From NCBI GenBank assembly GCA_049799955.1, contig JBARIW010000088.1:19004-83003 (forward strand): 64,000 bases of DNA. The letters run 5' to 3'. The DNA is from JBGTFE01 sp049799955 (lineage in GTDB: Bacteria; Acidobacteriota; Blastocatellia; Pyrinomonadales; Pyrinomonadaceae). Made by a program: the position numbers and the translations under genes. Under the pieces are notes generated by a model, which did not search any database, was not told where the DNA came from, and worked only from the letters and a program-made list of their open reading frames with translations. Below, in pieces: positions 33,383 through 41,540 of this stretch; positions within the stretch are counted from its first letter, which is position 1, and each line of letters opens with the position of its first letter.

Positions 33383-34102
33383 TTACACTATCCAGCTTTT
33401 GCTTTGATATTCCATATAAAAAGCGGTTTTTTCCGCCGTCTCTCTGCCGAAATATCGTTCGACGACGCGCAGAGCCAAATCGATGCCGGCAGTCAGCCCG
33501 CCCGCGCTCGAAAATTTCTTTTCCTCGACAAAGCGCGTTCCGCGTTTTAGTTCGACTTTCGGGAAATCTTTAGCAAAGGCGTCGTAAAAACCGTGATGCG
33601 TCGTCGCCTGTTTGCCGTCAATCAAGCCGCTCGATGCGAGAATAAACGCGCCCGTGCAGACCGACGCAATCACATCAGCCGTTTCGCTCGTCTTTTTCAG
33701 CCATTCATACATCGCGGGCGAATCAGCGCTCTGCGCGCCGATGACGACGACTTTCGGCTGCGGCGCGTTGGCGAAGGTGTAATTCGGAATAACCTTCAAA
33801 CCGCCCGTCGCCGTTACGGGTTCGAGCGATTCGGCGACCGTGAAAAGCTCGAAAACGCCGAAACTGCGCCCTTCGACCGAAACGTCCTGAAAAACTTCCC
33901 AGGGTCCGAGCGCGTCAATCACCGTGAAACGCGGCGAAACCAGGAAAGCGACCGGAATCGCGCCCGTTTTCGGCGGCGTCAGCTTCATTGAATCATCCTT
34001 TTTGTCGGCAGTCTGCCCGCGGGTTTTTTTACTTAAAGACAATACCGCCGCGCCGCCGGCAACCGTTGCTCCGCCCATTATTAAAAAATTTCTCCTTTTC
34101 AT
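33383..34102 (-). CDS. DJ-1/PfpI family protein with probable Tat signal
   Basis: A 239-residue protein. The N-terminus MKRRNFLIMGGATVAGGAAV carries twin arginines and a short hydrophobic stretch with a good fit to a Tat signal, so it may be exported folded. The DJ-1/PfpI domain follows: IPVAFLVSPRFTVIDALGPWEVF, VVVIGAQSADSPAMYEWLKK, and the nucleophile elbow DVIASVCTGAFILASSG, with a His-containing THHGFYDAF downstream. This matches the branch related to isonitrile hydratase and the N-terminal part of FtrA-like proteins. The activity is not known. It is transcribed in the same direction as the second TolB-like gene. Confidence 0.88.
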   Translation of the reverse strand: MKRRNFLIMGGATVAGGAAVLSLSKKTRGQTADKKDDSMKLTPPKTGAIPVAFLVSPRFTVIDALGPWEVFQDVSVEGRSFGVFELFTVAESLEPVTATGGLKVIPNYTFANAPQPKVVVIGAQSADSPAMYEWLKKTSETADVIASVCTGAFILASSGLIDGKQATTHHGFYDAFAKDFPKVELKRGTRFVEEKKFSSAGGLTAGIDLALRVVERYFGRETAEKTAFYMEYQSKSWIV

Positions 34103-34220
34103 AATGGATTAATTTATAATTTTATCCCGGCGGCGTCTTGAACAAACTCAAGAATCGTTGAACAAACGAAAGGAAAATGTTTCGCAATCGGAAATATTTT
34201 TGTATCATTTTATAAAACCA

Positions 34221-35300
34221 ATGCCGACGGAAAATAAAAAAGCCGAAGTCGAAGAGCTAAAAAAGGACGAAGACGTTAAACGCGCGCTCGAACAAGCCGC
34301 CGGAAACAAAAAGCTGACCGCGCCGAAGGTCGAGATAAAACACAAATTCTGGCTCGGAACATATCTTTTGCTGCTTATCGGTTTCGGCGCGGTTTATTAT
34401 CTTTTGCGTCTGGATTATTTCAATTTCCAGCAGTTTGCAAGATACGCCGAATACGCCGCGCCGCTTCAACGCCTGACGCTCGGCGCGATGACGGTCGTGC
34501 TGGTTTTAATGCTCGCCGGCGCGGTAAAGGCTTACGCAATCGAGCCTTTGAAGGATAACGTCGCCCGTTTTAATCTTCGCCGCGTCGTCAATCTTCTGGT
34601 CGGCGTCGCCATTTTCTTTATTATTCTCTCGCTTCTTTTTGCCAACTGGTACACGGCGGTCGTCTCGTTCGGCTTGATTTCGCTGATTTTAGGCTTCGCT
34701 CTGCAAACGCCGATTACGAGCTTTATCGGCTGGATTTATATTCTCGTGAAAGTTCCGTATCGCGTCGGCGACCGCATCAAAATAAATGACGCGGCGGGCG
34801 ACGTAATCGATGTCGGTTATCTCGACACGACGCTGTGGGAATTCGGCGGGCAATATCTCTCGACCGACCATCCGAGCGGCAGAATCATCAAATTTCCGAA
34901 CTCAAGCGTTCTCGCATCGAGCGTCTATAATTATTCGTGGGCGCTTTTCCCGTATATCTGGAACGAGGTGAAATTCCAAATCGCCTATCAAAGCGATTTG
35001 CAGTTCGTCGCCGACGTGATGCAGCGCGCGGCGGAAGAAGAAGTCGGCGAAGCGATGATGGAACGCGTCCGAACCTTTCGTGAGCTTCTCGCGCAAACGC
35101 CCGTCGACCAGCTCGAAGTCAAAGAACGCCCGTCCGTCGTCTTCCGCGTCGCCGACAACACATGGATTGAAGTCATCGTCCGCTACCTCGTCGAACCGAA
35201 ACACGCCGGACAAGTCAAAACGCGCCTGATTAAAAAAATGCTCGACGAGCTGAACGCCGAACCCGAAAAAGTAATGTTCCCGAAAGGCGACGCGCGATAA
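34221..35300 (+). CDS. MscS-family mechanosensitive channel
   Basis: A 359-residue inner-membrane channel. Three to four membrane helices: FWLGTYLLLLIGFGAVYYLL, LTLGAMTVVLVLMLAGAVKA, VVNLLVGVAIFFIILSLLFA and VVSFGLISLILGFALQTPIT; the last is the pore-lining helix, followed by FIGWIYILVKVPYRVGDRIKI, the beta domain signature. The cytoplasmic part ends at VMFPKGDAR. The ATG at 34221 (MPTENKK) is preferred to the in-frame TTG at 34158. The 21-bp tandem array begins 17 bases after its stop codon. Confidence 0.9.
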   Translation: MPTENKKAEVEELKKDEDVKRALEQAAGNKKLTAPKVEIKHKFWLGTYLLLLIGFGAVYYLLRLDYFNFQQFARYAEYAAPLQRLTLGAMTVVLVLMLAGAVKAYAIEPLKDNVARFNLRRVVNLLVGVAIFFIILSLLFANWYTAVVSFGLISLILGFALQTPITSFIGWIYILVKVPYRVGDRIKINDAAGDVIDVGYLDTTLWEFGGQYLSTDHPSGRIIKFPNSSVLASSVYNYSWALFPYIWNEVKFQIAYQSDLQFVADVMQRAAEEEVGEAMMERVRTFRELLAQTPVDQLEVKERPSVVFRVADNTWIEVIVRYLVEPKHAGQVKTRLIKKMLDELNAEPEKVMFPKGDAR

Positions 35301-35316
35301 CGCGGGCTTTAGCCGT

Positions 35317-35475
35317 ATGCGCAAACGAATTTCCCTCACGCGCAAGTCGTTTCACCTTATGCGCAAGCGATTTTACCCTTTGCGCAAATTGTTTCACCCG
35401 ATGCGCAAGCCATTTACCCTAATGCGCAAGTCATCTACCCCGACGCGCAAGTCATTTCCCTTCACGCGCAAATGA
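35317..35475 (+). CDS. Possible heptad-repeat peptide encoded by the 21-bp array
   Basis: An ATG at the first unit opens a 52-codon frame ending in TGA at 35473. The peptide has a seven-residue period MRKxFxP (MRKRISL, TRKSFHL, MRKRFYP, LRKLFHP, MRKPFTL, MRKSSTP, TRKSFPF) and is very basic. After the TGA the same frame continues the pattern. A second frame (AQVIxPx period) is open to 35660 but has no start until 35472. No clear ribosome-binding site is seen, so it may simply reflect the period of the array. Confidence 0.25.
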   Translation: MRKRISLTRKSFHLMRKRFYPLRKLFHPMRKPFTLMRKSSTPTRKSFPFTRK

Positions 35476-35547
35476 ATCCCCCAGACGCACGAGCCGTTTT
35501 ACTCTTTGCACAAGTTATTTGCCCTCATGCACAAGCCGAATTACAGT
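35317..35547. repeat. Eleven-unit 21-bp tandem array
   Basis: Eleven head-to-tail units of exactly 21 bp, starting at 35317, 35338, 35359 and so on every 21 bases. Each starts with an [A/T][T/C]GC[G/A]CAA[G/A]-type core (unit 9 varies) and ends in a pyrimidine-rich ATTTNCCCN-type half. Five units hold the self-complementary core TGCGCA. Divergence grows toward the downstream end. There are no spacers, so it is not a CRISPR. Two of three frames are open over most of it. 21 bp equals two helical turns, so all cores face the same side of DNA. Confidence 0.93.
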
Positions 35548-35681
35548 CTGCGCTTTTGTCTCCGAAAATATTTTCAATAATGCCGCGTTACGTTTTGTTT
35601 CAAAAAAGCACTTCTCAACGAAGCACAAAAAACGTTCGGACGCCTTTTGCGGAAAACTAAAAAAATTAAGGAGAAAACAAA

Positions 35682-36497
35682 ATGAAAAACAAATTAACTT
35701 TAATCGCGGCGGTTTTCATATTGCTGCTTTTCAGCAATCTCGCCAACGCGACAGTTACCGTTCCGCTCAACACGGGTTATGACCATTGGCTGAACGCCGC
35801 GTATCCGATAACGACGGCGGCGACGCCGCAGCAATTCCTGCAAGACGATTATTGGATGCACCTGTCCAATCCCGTCGCCAACACATGGTCTGCATCTTAC
35901 GCTATAACCAGACATTTCGGCTGGTGGACGCCAATGATATCGCCGGTCTTCAGGTCAAACTGGATTAATTCCAGAACGACCTGGGCTAGCGCGATGCCAA
36001 CCAGCCCGACCAATCCCGGATATACTATTTACAGGAAGTGTTTCTGCCTGCAAAACGGATACATCGAACCGCGAATCAGCTTCAATATTCGGGCGGACGA
36101 CGGTGTAACGGTCTGGCTCAACACTATTTTGAATACCGTTTTGGCTCCTTCCCCGTCAAATTATACCTATACCGCAGCTACGAGCAGCGGCTTTAGAGTC
36201 GGCTCGAATTGTCTTTACGTTTTGGTTGAAGATACCGGCGGAGCTACGGGATTTGACCTGAACGGAACCGTGAGCGCATACGCGGGGCTACTTTCCACGC
36301 CGTCGAAAGGACCTAACCAGTCATACGCGCCGTGTTCCTGTGGCGGCGGAGTTAACGGGCAGGGAATTTCGACGGAGAATGAGACGAAAACATCGACTTT
36401 AACGACTGATGATACGGAAATTATCAAGGGAATTGTAAAATATGCCGAACAACGCCGCGTCGAAAGAACAAGAGACGCCGAAAGCAGGGGCGAATAA
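35682..36497 (+). CDS. Secreted protein of unknown function
   Basis: A 271-residue exported protein that I do not recognise. Signal peptide MKNKLTLIAAVFILLLFSNL ending at ANA. AAGGAG precedes the ATG. The mature part is rich in Asn, Thr, Trp and Tyr (TGYDHWLNAAYPITTA, FGWWTPMISPVFRSNWIN, ISFNIRADDGVTVWLNTIL, GSNCLYVLVEDTGGATGFDLNGTVS), which suggests a beta-sandwich resembling carbohydrate- or choice-of-anchor modules. Four or five cysteines occur, including a CSCGGG cluster. The last 50 residues are charged and look disordered. It is separated from the SpoIID gene by a terminator and follows the 21-bp array. Confidence 0.75.
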   Translation: MKNKLTLIAAVFILLLFSNLANATVTVPLNTGYDHWLNAAYPITTAATPQQFLQDDYWMHLSNPVANTWSASYAITRHFGWWTPMISPVFRSNWINSRTTWASAMPTSPTNPGYTIYRKCFCLQNGYIEPRISFNIRADDGVTVWLNTILNTVLAPSPSNYTYTAATSSGFRVGSNCLYVLVEDTGGATGFDLNGTVSAYAGLLSTPSKGPNQSYAPCSCGGGVNGQGISTENETKTSTLTTDDTEIIKGIVKYAEQRRVERTRDAESRGE

Positions 36498-36515
36498 TGA
36501 AAATCGGGAAATACG

Positions 36516-36558
36516 ATTAACAATTCTGAGTTTTTATCCGGAATTCAGGATTGTTAAT
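36516..36558. terminator. Bidirectional rho-independent terminator
   Basis: Arms ATTAACAATTCTGA (36516-36529) and TCAGGATTGTTAAT (36545-36558) pair with one mismatch around a T-rich loop. It lies between the convergent secreted-protein and SpoIID-domain genes. Confidence 0.75.
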
Positions 36559-36586
36559 TGTATTTCAAACAATTTATAACGACGCG

Positions 36587-38917
36587 TCAATAAGCCTTCG
36601 TCAAGTCGATTCCCGTGTAATAATGCTTCAAAATCGCGTCGTATTTTACGCCCATTTTGCCGAGTCCGTATGCGCCGTACTGGCACATTCCGACGCCGTG
36701 TCCCCAGCCTTTGCCGGTGAATGAATATGATGTTGCGCGCCCGTTTGAGTCGTAGCGTTTGTTGATGACGAAAAGCTGTTCTTTTAATCTTAAAGCCGAA
36801 CGGATTTTGCCGCCTTTGAGGTGAAACGTGCCGCTTGTCGTTACGATTTCCAAATCGATTGCGCGGCGCGAAAAGCCTTGTTTGGCGACTTTTACGTCAA
36901 TCAAAGAGCCAAGCCCGCGCACGTAGCGCGAGAGGCGCGATTGGACTGCCGAGGGCGAAAGGTTTGTGTTCCAGAGCGTGAACGGCGACGTTTTTTCGGC
37001 GGTAACGGTCGTGTCAGCGGGCTTGATTTCGAGATAGATTACTGCTCCGCTCGCGTCGGTTTGATAATTTACGTTTTCGCCGCCGACGAGCGCGGTTTCC
37101 CGAATCGGATAGAATTGCTCGCCGAATTGACGGAATAAAAATACGTCGGGGCGAATCGGCATCGTCTTTTTGCTTTTGCCGATTTTCAGATTCAGCATTC
37201 CGTTTTCAGTCGCGTCCGTCGTGCCGCTTTGCAGGCTCGGCATCCATTTCTTTTTCTCGTAAATCTGGCGAATAAGCAGCAGCATTTTAGCGCGCGAAAA
37301 CGGCTTTTGCGGCTTGATGGTCAAATCGGGATAAATCGAAAACCATCCGTCGCGCAAAAGGATTGCGACATCGGCGCGGCGTTCTTTGGGAATGTCGGCG
37401 GCGTCATCGAAAGTTAGTTGATAATTGATGTCGGCTTCGGGCAAAAGCGTGTTCGCGTAGCCTTCGCCGTAAATCATCGTCGATAAAATCCGCGCAAGCT
37501 CAAGCGGTTTTGCAGAATCTTTTGTTACATTCGGGAAAGTTTTGCCGAAACGAATCGCCAGTTGATTCATCCAGTTCGAAAGCTCGCTCTGCGTCGGCGC
37601 GTCTTCAAACCATTCGTCGGTTATCTGAGCCGTGTTTAGCTGAAAACCGTTGACGGCGAAAAGCGACATCAAACGCGCTAATTCCAAATTTTGCTCGTCG
37701 CGCAGCCGGGCGGGATTTCGAACGGTTTTTATCATAAAAGGCTCGAAATGTTTATGACCTTCGAGCGAACATTCGACGCCGCGCAAATAAGGCTCGGCGT
37801 ATTCGAATATGTTTTCCGAATTTTCCGTTCTGCCGCCGCAGGTCGATGTGTAAAGCGCGTTAATCGCTTTGCCGTTGTAGGTTGCGACGATGCCGCGCGT
37901 CTGCAAAACCGCCTGCGTTCCCATCGAGCTTTCCGCCGAAACGCCGCCGTAAACTTGCGACCAAACGGTCGGAAGAAGGTCGAAGCCCTGCGAGCCGAAG
38001 CCGTTCGCGTTGGCAATCGCGTATGTCCGCGCCGCGACCGCCTGCGCCTTTTGCGCTTCGAGCGACGGCAAGCCGAGTTCGCGCGGCACGACGCCGAGCA
38101 GATAATCTTCAATCGGCACGACGTTGACGACCGTTAAACTGCCGCGCGAGTTGACGAAAACTTCGATTTTTCCGCGATAAGCCTTGCCGTTTAGTTTGAC
38201 CGGAACGGCGCGCTCGTTCATCGAGCCGAAAGAAACGGGTTTCAGGGAAGAGAATTTTGCCGCGTCGCTTTTGCCGTTGATGATGACTTCGCGCAGGTTT
38301 GCATTTATTGCCGGATTCGCGTTGTTTGTCGATTGGCTTGAGCCGGTCGGTTTGATAAGACTTCGAACTTCGGTTTTCCCGCCCGATTTTAGCTGTTCGG
38401 AAAGCGCGACCGCGTCGTCCGAAGGCTGTAATTTCTTTTCCGTAACGATAACGACATCTTCAAAACCCTTTTCGGCTAGACCGTTTTTGAATTGATTGGC
38501 TTCTTCGATAATTTCCTTCGCATCGCCCACGCGAACGCGCCATTTTCCCGTCGCCGCGTCAAAGCTCGCCAGCGCCTTTTCTTCGGTCGCTTCGCGTATG
38601 TCTTTCGCCAGACTTTCGGCTTCCGCCTGCGTTTCGATATTTGGAATCTCGAAATTATAAATATCGATTTCCGGCGGGCGATAAGCTCTAGCCGTAACGG
38701 AAACGCTCGTCGCCGAAAGATATTTATTCGGCTCGTCGGGACTCGCCGCGACAAGCTGCGCGTCGGTCGTCGTTATCGAAACCGAACGCGCGTTGGTCGA
38801 TAAACCGATACGCACAAGCGGCTCGCCCGACAGGTAAAAATATTCCGTCTCGTAGGCTGAAATTGTCTGAATAAATGAAGCGAAAAGTATAAAGGCGAAG
38901 ATTAGACGTGCAAACAT
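36587..38917 (-). CDS. Exported SpoIID/LytB domain protein
   Basis: A 776-residue exported protein with signal peptide MFARLIFAFILFASFIQTIS. An N-terminal region of about 240 residues includes a SPOR-like stretch (TGKWRVRVGDAKEIIEEANQ, FEDVVIVTEKKL). The SpoIID core follows: YRGKIEVFVNSRGSLTVVN, VVPIEDYLLGVVPRELG, EAQKAQAVAARTYAIAN, STCGGRTE, and a C-terminal part GWGHGVGMCQYGAYGLGKMG that completes the domain after a long insertion of about 300 residues. SpoIID cleaves stem-less peptidoglycan, so a wall-hydrolase role is likely. The start is ATG 38917, not the GTG at 38935. A hairpin element precedes it. Confidence 0.88.
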   Translation of the reverse strand: MFARLIFAFILFASFIQTISAYETEYFYLSGEPLVRIGLSTNARSVSITTTDAQLVAASPDEPNKYLSATSVSVTARAYRPPEIDIYNFEIPNIETQAEAESLAKDIREATEEKALASFDAATGKWRVRVGDAKEIIEEANQFKNGLAEKGFEDVVIVTEKKLQPSDDAVALSEQLKSGGKTEVRSLIKPTGSSQSTNNANPAINANLREVIINGKSDAAKFSSLKPVSFGSMNERAVPVKLNGKAYRGKIEVFVNSRGSLTVVNVVPIEDYLLGVVPRELGLPSLEAQKAQAVAARTYAIANANGFGSQGFDLLPTVWSQVYGGVSAESSMGTQAVLQTRGIVATYNGKAINALYTSTCGGRTENSENIFEYAEPYLRGVECSLEGHKHFEPFMIKTVRNPARLRDEQNLELARLMSLFAVNGFQLNTAQITDEWFEDAPTQSELSNWMNQLAIRFGKTFPNVTKDSAKPLELARILSTMIYGEGYANTLLPEADINYQLTFDDAADIPKERRADVAILLRDGWFSIYPDLTIKPQKPFSRAKMLLLIRQIYEKKKWMPSLQSGTTDATENGMLNLKIGKSKKTMPIRPDVFLFRQFGEQFYPIRETALVGGENVNYQTDASGAVIYLEIKPADTTVTAEKTSPFTLWNTNLSPSAVQSRLSRYVRGLGSLIDVKVAKQGFSRRAIDLEIVTTSGTFHLKGGKIRSALRLKEQLFVINKRYDSNGRATSYSFTGKGWGHGVGMCQYGAYGLGKMGVKYDAILKHYYTGIDLTKAY

Positions 38918-38942
38918 AATGGTAAATTTTAACACATAAAAT

Positions 38943-39013
38943 TAATTGATAATTGATAATTGATAATTGATAATGAAAAAAAACTATCAATTATCAATTA
39001 TCAATTATCAATT
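38943..39013. repeat. Hairpin element, 7-bp units (AATTGAT family)
   Basis: The left arm has four to five AATTGAT units (38943-38974), an A-rich loop of eight bases, and the right arm the reverse complement (38983-39013). It is nearly identical in unit sequence to the element at 1291. It lies between uvsE and the SpoIID gene, starting one base after the uvsE coding end. Confidence 0.93.
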
Positions 39014-39912
39014 TATATCCATTCGTTTTGCAGCTTCGCAATCGCGATTTCCTTGTGTTTTGCCTCGACTTCAATCCACGGCGCGAAGCGAAACACTTCG
39101 GGCATCGTTTTAATCAAATCGCTGTGCGCGCGGTCGCCGAATTGTGTCCGACCGTTCGAGATGTGAACCATTTGATTTTCGGGATTCGCCCACGTTTCAC
39201 GCGCCGCCCAGAATGTTTCGGCGACCGATGGATGATTGTAATCGTCCAGATTTTCGCGGCAAATATGATGATGCGCGTCGAAAAGCATCGGAACGCGGGC
39301 GCGGCGGCAGACTTCGAGAATTTCTTTCGAGCTGTAAGCGTATTCGTCATTCTCAAACGTGATGCGCGAGCGGATTTCTTCGGGCAGATTTTCGATTGAA
39401 GCGACCAGTTTATCGATGCGATTAGATTTTCCGCCGTGAATGTTTATCGCCGCCCATTCGCTTCGCGGCTGACCGAGCAAATCCATCGTTTTCGCGTGCA
39501 TTTTCAGGATTTTGACGCTGTTTTTGATGACTTCGTCCGAATCGGAGCTAAGAACGACGAATTGGTCGGGATGAAGAACGAGACGCAAGCCTTTTTCGAC
39601 TGCGTCTTTGCCGGTTTCTTCGAGCACGGACGCGAATTCTTCCAAAATTTCTGCGCCCGACGCTTCATCCGAAAAGGGAAAAAGTCCCGAAGTCATACGA
39701 TAAAGCCGGATGCCGTTTGCCGCGCAGAACTGAATCGCTTTTTTTAGAATTTCGATATTTTCGCCGTAAAGCGAGCGTAGTTTTTCGGCTTGCGCCGCCG
39801 CGTCGAACGACAAAAGCCGTTTGCGCGTAACGGTTTTATAGCGCACCGCATCGGTGGTGGTGATGCAGACCAAGCCCAGATTGTTTTTGACGCATTTCGT
39901 TTCCGCCTTCAT
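39013..39912 (-). CDS. uvsE: UV damage endonuclease UvsE (UVDE family)
   Basis: A 299-residue DNA repair enzyme that nicks 5' of UV photoproducts. The TIM-barrel metal-site sequence is recognisable: LGLVCITTT at the start, RLYRMTSGLFPF, LRLVLHPDQFVVLSS, AAINIHGGKSNRIDK, RITFENDEYAYS, PMLFDAHHHIC, MVHISNGR and WIEVEAKHKE. All metal-ligand His/Glu/Asp residues of the family appear. Length is normal. Its stop codon TAA falls at the edge of the downstream hairpin element. It is divergent from the ROK regulator gene across 210 bases. Confidence 0.95.
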   Translation of the reverse strand: MKAETKCVKNNLGLVCITTTDAVRYKTVTRKRLLSFDAAAQAEKLRSLYGENIEILKKAIQFCAANGIRLYRMTSGLFPFSDEASGAEILEEFASVLEETGKDAVEKGLRLVLHPDQFVVLSSDSDEVIKNSVKILKMHAKTMDLLGQPRSEWAAINIHGGKSNRIDKLVASIENLPEEIRSRITFENDEYAYSSKEILEVCRRARVPMLFDAHHHICRENLDDYNHPSVAETFWAARETWANPENQMVHISNGRTQFGDRAHSDLIKTMPEVFRFAPWIEVEAKHKEIAIAKLQNEWI

Positions 39913-40082
39913 AAAATAATTTTAGCAAAAACAGAGCGCGGACGGGCGCATTAATCTGAGATGTTATTATTAGTTTGAAAGATAAGATTTTGTGGGATGT
40001 TTGAGGATATAATGATTTCGGTCTGCGATAAAACTAATAACCAGTATTGAAAAAAATCTGAAAAAAGTTTATGAATAGCATT

Positions 40083-40101
40083 GTTTGTTTTTACAACAAA
40101 C
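40083..40101. promoter_or_regulatory. Putative ROK operator, site 1
   Basis: Inverted repeat GTTTGTTT-TTA-CAACAAAC (8-bp arms with one mismatch, 3-bp spacer), 21 bases before the ATG of the ROK regulator. It matches site 2 at 41391 in both arms and spacing. A regulator binding its own promoter is the natural reading. Confidence 0.7.
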
Positions 40102-40122
40102 TGTAACTTTTTAATACAACCG

Positions 40123-41322
40123 ATGAAGAGAATCTACCTGCACAAGGCAAAATCGCAGATTGCCCGCCCAAACACAATCCGCGACATAAACAAACAAATC
40201 GTTTTGACCTATATCCGCGATTTAGCGCCAATCTCGCGCGCCGATATTGCCCGCGAGACTGCTTTGCAGAGGTCAACCGTTTCGGCAATCGTTGACGATT
40301 TACTGTTTGACGGTTTGATTGAAGAAATCGGAACGGGCGATTCGACCGGCGGCAGAAAGCCGACTTTGCTTAAAATAAGAACCGGAATTCCGGTCGCCGT
40401 CGGCGTCGATATAACGCCGAGCCACACGACCATCGCGCTGGCTGATTTAGCCGGTCGGGTTTTGCAGAAAGAAATTTTTCCGACATCGCCTGACATTGAA
40501 TTTATGACCGCGCAAATTATCGAAAAGGTCGAAAAATATGCGCTCGAAAATAAAAAACATCATCTGGAAGTCGGCATCAGTGTTCCCGGCATTGCCGACC
40601 TGACGACCGGAAAAGTCCGTTATATTCCGTATTTTCAGTGGAGCAACTGGGACATTGCCGCGCAAATTACAGAGAAAACCAATCTTCACGTTACGGTCGA
40701 TAACGACGCCAACGCGATAGCGCTCGCAGAGCTTTGGTTCGGCGGCGAAAAAACAAAAAAAGTCCGAAACTTCATTACCGTCTGGGTCGGCGAGGGAATC
40801 GGTACGGGCATAATTTTCGAGGGACAGATTTATCGTGGCGAAAAGGGCGCTGCCGGTGAATTCGGGCATATGATTATCGGCGAAGACGCGCCGGTGGCAT
40901 GTTCCTGCGGAAGCCGCAACTGCTGGGAAGCGCACGCCTCCGAAAAAGCCGCAATGTTTCGCTACCGGGCGCAAATTGAAAATCTTTCGTCAAAAAACGG
41001 TGATATTAATATGGAACAACTGGTTAAGAAGGCGAACGATGGCGAAAAAGAGGCAATTCGAGCCCTGAAAGAAACTGCAAAATATCTCGGTATCGGCATC
41101 TCGAACTTGATTATCGGATTTAGCCCGCAGGCGGTTGTCATCAGCGGCAGCATCGCCAAAGCCTGGGATTTGATTAAAGATGAAATCGAGGATTTGGCGG
41201 AAAGAAGTGTCCGGCAGGGACTTCCGCACACGGTTATAAGAGCTTCTTCGCTCGGAGATTCCCCGACATTAATGGGTTCTCTGAGCCTCGTTCTCGCAAG
41301 AAAATTCGCTTCGGCTAATTAA
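40123..41322 (+). CDS. ROK family transcriptional regulator (starch locus)
   Basis: A 399-residue regulator. A winged helix-turn-helix spans about residues 15-85 (INKQIVLTYIRDLAPISRADIARETALQRSTVSAIVDDLLFDGLIEE), followed by a ROK domain with VGVDITPSHTTIAL, NDANAIALAELWFGG, GEGIGTGIIFEGQIYRG and the zinc site GHMIIGEDAPVACSCGSRNCWE. It should repress in the absence of a sugar ligand. The ATG at 40123 is chosen over 40081. A shared inverted repeat occurs before it and before the TonB receptor gene, so both are likely targets. It resembles Mlc/NagC/XylR. Confidence 0.92.
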   Translation: MKRIYLHKAKSQIARPNTIRDINKQIVLTYIRDLAPISRADIARETALQRSTVSAIVDDLLFDGLIEEIGTGDSTGGRKPTLLKIRTGIPVAVGVDITPSHTTIALADLAGRVLQKEIFPTSPDIEFMTAQIIEKVEKYALENKKHHLEVGISVPGIADLTTGKVRYIPYFQWSNWDIAAQITEKTNLHVTVDNDANAIALAELWFGGEKTKKVRNFITVWVGEGIGTGIIFEGQIYRGEKGAAGEFGHMIIGEDAPVACSCGSRNCWEAHASEKAAMFRYRAQIENLSSKNGDINMEQLVKKANDGEKEAIRALKETAKYLGIGISNLIIGFSPQAVVISGSIAKAWDLIKDEIEDLAERSVRQGLPHTVIRASSLGDSPTLMGSLSLVLARKFASAN

Positions 41323-41390
41323 ATTTTTATCAAAATGCGGAATTGATGTAAGCAAAGCTTGACTTTAATATTAAAATGTATTAGAACTTT

Positions 41391-41409
41391 GTTTGTTGCC
41401 ACAACAAAC
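41391..41409. promoter_or_regulatory. Putative ROK operator, site 2
   Basis: Perfect inverted repeat GTTTGTTG-CCA-CAACAAAC, 131 bases before the TonB receptor ATG. Upstream, TTGACT (41359-41364) and TTAGAA (41381-41386) stand 16 bases apart and could be -35 and -10 boxes, which would place the repeat over the transcription start, a repressor position. Confidence 0.7.
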
Positions 41410-41540
41410 TAAAATAAATTTTCTTTTTTGAGAAGTTCATTATCAGAAGTTTAGCAGTTAAACCTTTTGAATAGTTTTCAAATTGTGTCCGGTCTATTTT
41501 AAGTAAGCTAAAAGTTCAGAAAGAGAGAGGTAATTAATCA

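Larger units (their letters stand above)
35301..35681. other. Gene-poor stretch occupied mainly by a tandem array
   Basis: About 380 bases between mscS-like and the secreted protein gene. Positions 35317-35547 hold the 21-bp array. The rest (35548-35681) shows a decayed twelfth unit, then ordinary sequence and the ribosome-binding site AAGGAG of the gene at 35682. Confidence 0.8.

Noticed and set aside
35317..35547. CRISPR array
   Set aside because: The 21-bp units are contiguous with no spacers, units diverge gradually, and no cas gene is present.
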